The position numbers were made by a program, and so were the translations under genes. This document shows positions 33,220 to 38,798 of a stretch of 38,798 bases of DNA, one piece after another (the first letter of the stretch is position 1; every line of letters starts with the position of its first letter). Source of the DNA: Chloroflexota bacterium (GTDB lineage: Bacteria; Chloroflexota; Anaerolineae; Anaerolineales; Villigracilaceae); NCBI GenBank assembly GCA_013152325.1, contig JAADGN010000112.1:1-38798 (forward strand), given 5' to 3'. The notes under the pieces were generated by a model, which saw nothing but the letters and a program-made list of their open reading frames with translations, had not been told where the DNA came from and searched no databases.

Positions 33220-35694
33220 TCAAATCACAATATTCACCAGCCGCTTTGGCACCACGATCACCTTGCGCGGCTCCGCGCCCTCCAGGAATTTTTGGACCTT
33301 CCCGCTCGCCAGCGCGGCGGCTTTGACCGTCGCCTCGTCGGCGTCCGCGGGGAGCGTGATGCGGTCGCGCACTTTTCCGTTGACCTGCACCACCAGGGTG
33401 ATCTCGTCCACGACGGTGGCCGCCTCGTCCACCTGCGGCCAGGGCTGGGTGTGGATCGAATACGGCTTGCCCAGCCGTTCCCACAATTCCTCGGCCATGT
33501 GCGGCGCGACGGGCGCCATCATGCGCAGGTAAATATCCAGGGCTTCGTCCCATTCCGGCGTACCGACCAGCCCGGCCTCGCGCGCGCGGTACATCTCGTT
33601 CATCAGTTCCATCAACGACGAGATGATCGTGTTGAACTCGAATTTCTCAAAATCGCGCGTCACCGAGCGCAAAGTCTGGTGGACCTTTCGGCGCAGGGCG
33701 CGCCGGGCATCGGCATCCGCTTGCGGCCGGGTCGCGTTCCGTCCGCCTTGGGCGGCAGCCGCCGGATCGGTGAACAGCGTCCAGACACGGCGCACCCAGC
33801 GCACAGAGCCTTCGATGCCCTGCGAGTTCCACGGGCCGCCCATGTCCCACCGGGCGAAAAACATCAAATAGGCGCGCACCGTGTCCGCCCCATACCGGTT
33901 CACCAGTTCATCCGGCGCGATCACATTGCCGCGCGATTTGGACATCTTCTCGTGGTCTTCGCCCAGCACCATGCCCTGGTTGTGCAACTGGAGCATCGGC
34001 TCCGGCCCTTTGGTGATGCCCATGTCACGCAGGGCCTTGTGGAAGAAACGCGTGTAGATCAGGTGCATTGTGGCATGCTCGATGCCGCCGGTGTAGGTAT
34101 CCACCGGCATCCAGTAATCATATTCCCTGGGATCGAACGGGCCTTCGTCGTAATGCGGACTCAAGTACCGCAGGTGATACCAGGACGAGCACATGAACGT
34201 GTCCATCGTATCGGTCTCGCGGACGGCCTCCCCGCCGCAAACCGGACATTCGGCCTGCTTCCAGGTCGGATGCAGTTTCAGCGGCGATTCGCCGGTCGGT
34301 TTCCACTCGACGTCGTCCGGCAGCAGAACCGGCAGTTGGTCGTCCGGGACGGGGTTCCAGCCGCATTTCTCGCAGTGAACCATCGGGATCGGCGCGCCCC
34401 AATAACGCTGCCGCGAGATCAGCCAGTCACGCAGGCGATAATTGACGGCCCGCTTGCCGACGCCCTTCTCTTCCAGGTAAGCGATGGCGCGGTCGAACGA
34501 TCGATCGCCGGGCGTGCCGCTCAACGGGCCGGAGTTGACCATCGTCCCTTTTGCGGGCACCGATTCGGTCATCGTCGCGCCGTCCAACGGCTCCATATCG
34601 TCCGGCTGAATGACGACGCGCACCTCCAGCCCAAACTTGCGGGCAAACTCGAAGTCGCGCTGGTCGTGCGCCGGGACAGCCATGATCGCGCCCGTGCCGT
34701 AGGTCATCAGCACATAGTCGGCGATCCAGATCGGGATGCGTTCATCGTTGACCGGGTTGACGGCGTAGCCGCCGGTGAAGACGCCGGTCTTCTCTTTGTC
34801 GGTCGCCTCGCGTTCGATGTCCGTCTGACGGGCGGCTTGCGCCTGATACGCTTCGACCTCGGCGCGATTGTCGGCTGTTGTCACCACATCCACCAATGGG
34901 TGTTCGGGGGACAGCACCATGAAGGTCGCGCCCCAGAGCGTGTCGGGGCGGGTGGTGAACACCTCGATATCGCGGCCGCCGGTTTCCGTCTTGAAAACGA
35001 CCGACGCGCCCTCGCTGCGGCCAATCCAGTTGGTTTGCAGAGTCTTGACGCGTTCGGGCCAGTCAATCGCGTCGAAGTTCAGCAGTTCATCGGCATATTT
35101 TGTGGTGCGGAAGAACCACTGATCCAGGTCTTTCTTGATGACCGGCGTGCCGCAGCGCTCGCAGTGACGGTCTTCACCCCAGACCTGTTCGCGCGCCAGG
35201 GTCGTGTTGCACTGCGGGCACCAGTCCACCGGCGACATCTTGCGGTAGGCCAGACCATTTTTATACAACTGGCTGAAGAACCACTCCGTCCACTTGTAGT
35301 ATTCGGGGTCGGCAGAGACAGCCTCGCGCTCCCAGTCGAACATGGCGCCCATGCTCTTGAGCTGCTCACGCATGCGCCCAATGTTGGCAAACGTCCACTC
35401 TTTGGGATGGATGCCGCGTTTGATGGCCGCGTTTTCAGCCGGCAGGCCGAAGGCGTCAAAGCCTATCGGGAAGAGCACATTGTAGCCATTCATGCGCATG
35501 AAACGGGCGCGCGCGTCGGAGGGCGTCATGGCGTACCAGTGACCGATGTGCAGGTCGCCGGAGGGATACGGCAGCATGGTCAACGCGTAGTGCTTGGGCC
35601 TGCTCTCGTCAACGACCGAACGATACAGGTGATCGGCTTCCCACTTGGCCTGCCATTTCTTTTCGATTTCAGCGTGATCGTATTTGATGTTCAT
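33220..35694 (-). CDS. leuS: Leucyl-tRNA synthetase
   Basis: An 824-residue class I aminoacyl-tRNA synthetase: HIGH-type motif PSGDLHIGHW, KMSKS motif (EKMSKSRGN), a zinc-like CPQC region (WCPQCNTTLARE with ERCG), an editing domain with its TYGTGAIMAVPAHDQRDFEF block, and a C-terminal anticodon-binding part. It charges tRNA-Leu. Two ATGs are in tandem (35697 and 35694); the second was chosen because GAGG is then five bases upstream. Expression is governed by the T-box at 35778-36050. A palindromic terminator follows the stop. Confidence 0.97.
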   Translation of the reverse strand: MNIKYDHAEIEKKWQAKWEADHLYRSVVDESRPKHYALTMLPYPSGDLHIGHWYAMTPSDARARFMRMNGYNVLFPIGFDAFGLPAENAAIKRGIHPKEWTFANIGRMREQLKSMGAMFDWEREAVSADPEYYKWTEWFFSQLYKNGLAYRKMSPVDWCPQCNTTLAREQVWGEDRHCERCGTPVIKKDLDQWFFRTTKYADELLNFDAIDWPERVKTLQTNWIGRSEGASVVFKTETGGRDIEVFTTRPDTLWGATFMVLSPEHPLVDVVTTADNRAEVEAYQAQAARQTDIEREATDKEKTGVFTGGYAVNPVNDERIPIWIADYVLMTYGTGAIMAVPAHDQRDFEFARKFGLEVRVVIQPDDMEPLDGATMTESVPAKGTMVNSGPLSGTPGDRSFDRAIAYLEEKGVGKRAVNYRLRDWLISRQRYWGAPIPMVHCEKCGWNPVPDDQLPVLLPDDVEWKPTGESPLKLHPTWKQAECPVCGGEAVRETDTMDTFMCSSWYHLRYLSPHYDEGPFDPREYDYWMPVDTYTGGIEHATMHLIYTRFFHKALRDMGITKGPEPMLQLHNQGMVLGEDHEKMSKSRGNVIAPDELVNRYGADTVRAYLMFFARWDMGGPWNSQGIEGSVRWVRRVWTLFTDPAAAAQGGRNATRPQADADARRALRRKVHQTLRSVTRDFEKFEFNTIISSLMELMNEMYRAREAGLVGTPEWDEALDIYLRMMAPVAPHMAEELWERLGKPYSIHTQPWPQVDEAATVVDEITLVVQVNGKVRDRITLPADADEATVKAAALASGKVQKFLEGAEPRKVIVVPKRLVNIVI

Positions 35695-35777
35695 CATTAC
35701 CTCGCGTCAGAGTGTCAGGTATCCGTGCGTCACATATAAAGTGACGACAAATACGCTCCATGGTCCACATCCACCAT

Positions 35778-36050
35778 CCAAAAAAACAAAAATCCCTTCA
35801 TCCACTCAGGGACGAAGGGCTGCTCCGCGGTACCACCCCGAATTGCGTTTTCAAAAACCTGCCAACGCCGCTCGTTCGCTGTAACGGGCTTACCCGGCGT
35901 CAACTACTTTCTTCGCCAACGCAGTCCGCCCTGCAATCACACTCAGGGCAACAGGCGAGTTCGGTTTTATGCGCTCTGCGGGCACACTTGCCGGGGCTTG
36001 CAGCCAATGACCCCGACTCTCTGGCAGATAACCTATTACTCCTGCCATAA
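35778..36050 (-). promoter_or_regulatory. T-box leader (leucine) controlling leuS
   Basis: On the minus strand the leader has an AGTA turn, AGAGAG and a GAACTC specifier region (CUC, a leucine codon; near 35965). The T-box core TGGTACCGCGG lies at 35835-35825. The T-box base U opposite the tRNA discriminator would pair with A73, which fits tRNA-Leu. The terminator arms 35819-35810 and 35803-35794 form 10 pairs (one wobble) before a T-tract (35793-35780). Uncharged tRNA-Leu would stabilise the antiterminator and allow leuS transcription. Confidence 0.92.
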
Positions 36051-36056
36051 CTTTGG

Positions 36057-36085
36057 TTATTAGTCCAAATGGTCTAACCGGTCAA
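36057..36085 (-). promoter_or_regulatory. Possible promoter for the T-box-leuS transcript
   Basis: TTGACC (36085-36080), a 17-bp spacer and TAATAA (36062-36057) on the minus strand. The -10 is weak. Transcription could also come through from the tRNA promoter at 36372-36400. Confidence 0.4.
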
Positions 36086-36127
36086 ACGATTCCAACCAAT
36101 CAGACCATTCAGACATTTGCGACTATC

Positions 36128-36203
36128 TGGTGGACCCAGCGGGATTCGAACCCGCGACCTTCTCAATGCCATTGAGACGCGCTCCCAGCTGCGCCATGGG
36201 CCC
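36128..36203 (-). tRNA. tRNA-Ala (anticodon GGC)
   Basis: A 76-nt cloverleaf on the minus strand: acceptor GGGCCCA/TGGGTCC with the G3-U70 wobble that AlaRS recognises, D-arm GCGC/GCGC, anticodon stem TCTCA/TGAGA with loop ATGGCAT (GGC), T-arm GCGGG-TTCGAAT-CCCGC. The 3' CCA is encoded. It lies between the T-box and a second tRNA-Ala. Confidence 0.97.
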
Positions 36204-36208
36204 ATATT

Positions 36209-36268
36209 CAGTTATCAGTGACCCGTTATCGGTGAACAGCATTACTGATGACTGATTACTGATAACTG
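36209..36268. repeat. Short inverted repeats between the two tRNA-Ala genes
   Basis: cagttatcagt (36209-36219) and actgataactg (36258-36268) are exact inverted copies, with related TGA/ACTGAT motifs between. This AT-rich spacer may form a stem in the tRNA precursor and guide processing. Confidence 0.5.
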
Positions 36269-36277
36269 TTCACTGTC

Positions 36278-36353
36278 TGGTGGACCTGGCGGGATTCGAA
36301 CCCGCGACCTCGTCAGTGCGATTGACGCGCGCTCCCAACTGCGCTACAGGCCC
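36278..36353 (-). tRNA. tRNA-Ala (anticodon CGC)
   Basis: A 76-nt cloverleaf: acceptor GGGCCTG/CAGGTCC with G3-U70, anticodon stem CGTCA/TGACG and loop ATCGCAC (anticodon CGC), T-arm GCGGG-TTCGAAT-CCCGC, encoded CCA. With the GGC tRNA it forms a tandem alanine pair behind one promoter. Confidence 0.97.
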
Positions 36354-36371
36354 GTTTGACGGGCGTTTGGT

Positions 36372-36400
36372 ATTCTACTTGAGAGCGGGGTCGCTGTCAA
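36372..36400 (-). promoter_or_regulatory. Strong promoter for the tandem tRNA-Ala genes
   Basis: On the minus strand a consensus TTGACA (36400-36395), a 17-bp spacer and TAGAAT (36377-36372), about 12 bp before the mature tRNA 5' end. Confidence 0.88.
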
Positions 36401-36590
36401 GACAAATGTCAGCGTTGTTCGCGGCTTTCTCGAAGTCCTGCCGCGCCCTCATTTTAGCAGGCGGAACTCACCGATCGGGCGGATTTCCCTTCCGTTTTCA
36501 CGGAACTTCCCATGATTTCCGCGATTTCCGTGTACAAAGAAAGGATGGGCGGGTGCATTGGAAAAGCCCGGGCAATTCTCCTGTCCTTCC

Positions 36591-36619
36591 TTGCCCGGTG
36601 CACGGAACAAGATTAGAAT
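36591..36619 (+). promoter_or_regulatory. Leaderless promoter of the IMPase-family gene
   Basis: TTGCCC (36591-36596), a 17-bp spacer and TAGAAT (36614-36619), then six bases to the ATG at 36626. The mRNA should begin at or near the start codon; no Shine-Dalgarno is present. Confidence 0.7.
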
Positions 36620-36625
36620 AGCTTT

Positions 36626-37414
36626 ATGACGAATCCGACACTGAACGACCTCGAACAACTCGCCCGGCAGGCTGGCAAAATCCTGCGCGCCGGATACGAG
36701 ACAAAACATCAAGTAGACTACAAGGGAACAATCGACCTGGTCACCGAAATAGACCGTCAGTCCGAAGAACTGATATTGGCGGAAATTCAAAGCCGATTCC
36801 CCGGTCATCACGTCCTGGCTGAAGAGAGCGGCGGCGTGGACGGAGACAACGCCCACGTCTGGTACGTCGATCCCCTGGACGGGACCGTCAACTACGCGCA
36901 CAACGTCCCGATCTTTTCCGTCTCCATCGCATATGCTTGCGGCGGCGAAATGTGTCTGGCCACGGTCTACGACCCGATGCGCGACGAGTTGTTCTCCGCC
37001 GAGCGCGGGCGCGGCGCCCGGCTGAATGGCCGTCCGTTGAGCGTTTCGCCTGTCACCGACTTGGCGCACAGCCTGCTGGTGACGGGTTTCCCTTACAATA
37101 TGTGGAGCACCCCAGCCGACAACCTGCAATATTTCGGACGCTTCGCCAAAATGACACAGGGCGTACGCCGGCTTGGTTCGGCGGCGCTCGATCTGTGCTA
37201 TGTCGCGGCAGGTCGATTTGACGGCTATTGGGAACTCTCGCTCCAACCCTGGGACGTCGCCGCGGGCGGCCTGATCGCTGAAGAAGCAGGCGCCAGGGTC
37301 ACCAATCTGGACGGCAAACCAAACTACGTTTCACCGCCGCAATCCGTTTTGGCCGCGCCGCCTGCCTTATATGATAAGATGGCAGCAGTCATACAACGTC
37401 CGAACGGCAACTAA
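36626..37414 (+). CDS. Inositol-monophosphatase-family sugar/nucleotide phosphatase
   Basis: A 262-residue protein with the lithium-sensitive phosphatase motifs: VTEIDRQSEE, the catalytic Glu pair in VLAEESGG, WYVDPLDGTVNY and LSLQPWDVAAGGLIAEEAG. The family includes IMPase (SuhB), CysQ (PAP phosphatase) and fructose bisphosphatases; no adjacent gene points to one substrate. Normal length. The ATG at 36626 is supported by the leaderless promoter. Confidence 0.93.
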   Translation: MTNPTLNDLEQLARQAGKILRAGYETKHQVDYKGTIDLVTEIDRQSEELILAEIQSRFPGHHVLAEESGGVDGDNAHVWYVDPLDGTVNYAHNVPIFSVSIAYACGGEMCLATVYDPMRDELFSAERGRGARLNGRPLSVSPVTDLAHSLLVTGFPYNMWSTPADNLQYFGRFAKMTQGVRRLGSAALDLCYVAAGRFDGYWELSLQPWDVAAGGLIAEEAGARVTNLDGKPNYVSPPQSVLAAPPALYDKMAAVIQRPNGN

Positions 37415-37441
37415 CGTTCACCCGTCGCGCTTAACATCCCC

Positions 37442-37465
37442 AACGTCCCGCCTCAGCGGGACGTT
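37442..37465 (+). terminator. Hairpin terminator after the IMPase-family gene
   Basis: Arms 37442-37451 and 37456-37465 pair perfectly over 10 bp around CTCA. No T-run follows (CATCTAG), so it may be a weak or factor-assisted terminator. Confidence 0.6.
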
Positions 37466-37470
37466 CATCT

Positions 37471-37515
37471 AGAGTGTACAATTAGAGTGTACAATCTGCT
37501 TGCCCAGTGTAAAAT
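37471..37515 (+). promoter_or_regulatory. Tandem repeat upstream region and leaderless -10 of the MalT-like gene
   Basis: AGAGTGTACAAT occurs at 37471-37482 and 37484-37495, one base apart; a third related AGTGTAAAAT is at 37506-37515. The last carries TAAAAT (37510-37515), exactly six bases before a GTG start at 37522. The repeats may be -10-like elements or regulator sites. Confidence 0.55.
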
Positions 37516-37521
37516 AAAGAT

Positions 37522-38798
37522 GTGAGCAAAATGAACACCTCTTCAGAAATCCCCATCAGTCGCACAAAGATCATTGTGCCAGAGCGCCGCGCCAACCTGC
37601 TCTCCCGGCCACGCTTGCTGGATCTGTTTTACGAACTGCTGGACAAGAAATTGGTGCTGATCTCCGCCTCGGCAGGGTACGGCAAGACGTCGGCCTTGAT
37701 CGACCTGGCCTACCAAAGCGAACTGTCAATCTGCTGGCTCGCGCTGGACACCCTTGATCGGGACCCCCAACGTTTTATCGCTTACTTTATTGCCTCGCTC
37801 TCCCAGCGCTTCCCGAAATTCGGCGGACAGGCAAACGCAATACTCAACCATGCGACCTCCCTCGAACAGGACATGGAACGCCTGGTTGTCACACTGGTCA
37901 ACGAGTTGTACGATCAGGTTCGCGAACACTTCGTGGTGATCCTGGACGACTATCACCTGGTGGATGATGTCCCGGAAATCAAACACTTTGTCAACCGCTT
38001 CATCCAACTCGCGGACGAGAACTGCCATCTGATCATCTCGTCCCGCTCCATGATCCCGCTTCCCGATCTGCCATTGATGGTCGCTCGCCACCAAGTAGAT
38101 GGTTTGAGCAACCTGGAACTCGCTTTTCAAGTGGATGAAATCCGGTCATTATTCGAGAAAAACTATCATACGAGCCTTTCGGAAAACGTAGCCCAAGCTC
38201 TGGCGCAAGAAAGCGAAGGCTGGATCACCGGTCTGCAACTGTCCAACCTGGTCGCCCAACAAGGGGCAACGGACCACCCGCGAATGGTGCGCGCGTCCGG
38301 GATCGGGCTGTTCGATTACTTCGGCCAGCAAGTCCTGGATCAACAGCCAAAGGAACTGCGCGAGTTCCTCTTGCACAGTTCCCTGATGGACGAGTTCAAC
38401 GCCAAGCTGTGCGAGGCCGTCCTGTCCCCGTTCTCCCCGGACTCCCAGGATTGGTCTGCGTTGATCAAAGCCGTGCTGCGCAACAATCTCTTCGCCCTGC
38501 CCATCGGCTCGGACGAAAAATGGCTGCGTTATCATCATCTCTTCCGGGATTTCCTGCAAACGACCATGCAAGAGGAGCAGCCAAGCCTGGTGGACCCCAT
38601 CCGCTACCGAATGGCAGAAGTGTATACGGAACAAGGTGAATGGGAAAAGGCCTATCACACCTATCTGCAGTTGGAAGACTTCGAAGCCCTGAGCACCCTG
38701 GTGGAAAAGGCGGGTACGCCCCTCCTGCAAAACGGCCGTCTGCTGACTCTCCAGAACTGGCTGAACAACATCCCCGAATGGCTGCGCCAGTCACGCCC
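37522..38798 (+). CDS. MalT/LuxR-type STAND-ATPase transcriptional regulator (partial)
   Basis: The gene runs off the window; at least 425 codons. An ISRTKIIVPERR start motif precedes a STAND/NACHT-like ATPase with Walker A ISASAGYGKTS (about 52-62) and Walker B FVVILDDYH (about 136-144), then the segment EGWITGLQLS (about 234-243) and a winged-helix-like region (YHHLFRDFLQ, about 340-350). This is the N-terminal half of MalT-like regulators, which usually continue into TPR repeats and a LuxR HTH or BTAD domain. GTG 37522 is supported by the -10 six bases upstream; ATG 37531 is in frame. The ligand cannot be told. Confidence 0.88.
   Translation, partial: MSKMNTSSEIPISRTKIIVPERRANLLSRPRLLDLFYELLDKKLVLISASAGYGKTSALIDLAYQSELSICWLALDTLDRDPQRFIAYFIASLSQRFPKFGGQANAILNHATSLEQDMERLVVTLVNELYDQVREHFVVILDDYHLVDDVPEIKHFVNRFIQLADENCHLIISSRSMIPLPDLPLMVARHQVDGLSNLELAFQVDEIRSLFEKNYHTSLSENVAQALAQESEGWITGLQLSNLVAQQGATDHPRMVRASGIGLFDYFGQQVLDQQPKELREFLLHSSLMDEFNAKLCEAVLSPFSPDSQDWSALIKAVLRNNLFALPIGSDEKWLRYHHLFRDFLQTTMQEEQPSLVDPIRYRMAEVYTEQGEWEKAYHTYLQLEDFEALSTLVEKAGTPLLQNGRLLTLQNWLNNIPEWLRQSR

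Noticed and set aside
33292-35739. Very long + strand open frame (815 codons) opposite leuS
   Set aside because: It is the antisense shadow of the well-supported leuS gene in GC-rich DNA. The reading is Arg/His/Gly-rich with no recognisable domain or ribosome site.
36280-36621. Open frame beginning MDLAGFEPATSS
   Set aside because: It spans the tRNA-Ala (CGC) gene on the other strand. This DLAGFEPATS reading is a well-known false protein from tRNA sequence.
1-38798. CRISPR array, prophage, insertion sequence or integron
   Set aside because: No regularly spaced repeats, no transposase or integrase, and no phage structural genes were seen. The direct repeats at 107-361 are only two copies.

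Overview
The window (about 38.8 kb, moderately GC-rich, gene-dense on both strands) looks like ordinary chromosome of a Chloroflexota bacterium, most probably an Anaerolineae relative. This is inferred from gene content: Chloroflexi-style lipoproteins with Thr/Pro linkers, a Ser/Thr kinase joined to a PQQ-type propeller, a long PhnE with extra domains, a YqeY-PgpH-YbeY-DgkA cluster, and frequent leaderless promoters. I see no transposase, phage gene, CRISPR array or plasmid function.

Layout. 1-4786 (+): the tail of an unidentified gene, a 91-bp direct repeat, then yqeY, pgpH, ybeY, dgkA and an endonuclease IV gene, closed by a hairpin. 4853-5572 (-): a lipoprotein. 5904-7209 (-): an orphan NarL-type regulator and an Hsp20, each with its own signals. 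7340-13131 (-): a compact six-gene signalling operon in the order Ser/Thr kinase-propeller, PP2C phosphatase, J-domain/VWA protein, zinc-ribbon/FHA protein, 80-residue protein, OmpR-type regulator. 13257-16518 (+): metallophosphoesterase, ParB-like protein, DapA-family aldolase and a LipM/LplA-type enzyme. 16553-17212 (-): a DUF4230 protein. 17343-21363 (+): phnD, a strong terminator, then phnC-phnE with a separate promoter. 21441-23798 (+): SanA/YdcF-like, HD hydrolase, TIM-barrel/SnoaL fusion. 23937-30911 (-): a gyrA-family gene and rpoC, the latter with its own promoter and no rpoB beside it. 31123-31809 (-): creatininase-family protein. 31994-32971 (+): lipoprotein with NBR1-like and CAP domains. 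33220-36353 (-): leuS behind a leucine T-box, and two tRNA-Ala genes. 36626-38798 (+): inositol-monophosphatase-family gene and a MalT-like STAND regulator cut by the window end.

How the parts work together. The 7340-13131 operon is the most distinctive region. It holds a phosphorylation writer (kinase), eraser (PP2C) and reader (FHA), plus a VWA protein carrying a J domain and a DNA-binding response regulator. It resembles in outline the VWA/PP2C/kinase (TerY-P) triads and the kinase/PP2C/FHA sets of type VI secretion loci, but has neither tellurite-resistance nor secretion genes. The link to the neighbouring Hsp20 is only suggestive. The phn genes form a complete PhnD/C/E importer without C-P lyase genes in view.

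A recurrent signal is a -10 box placed exactly six bases before the start codon (yqeY, DUF4230, sanA-like, IMPase, MalT-like), which indicates leaderless mRNAs.
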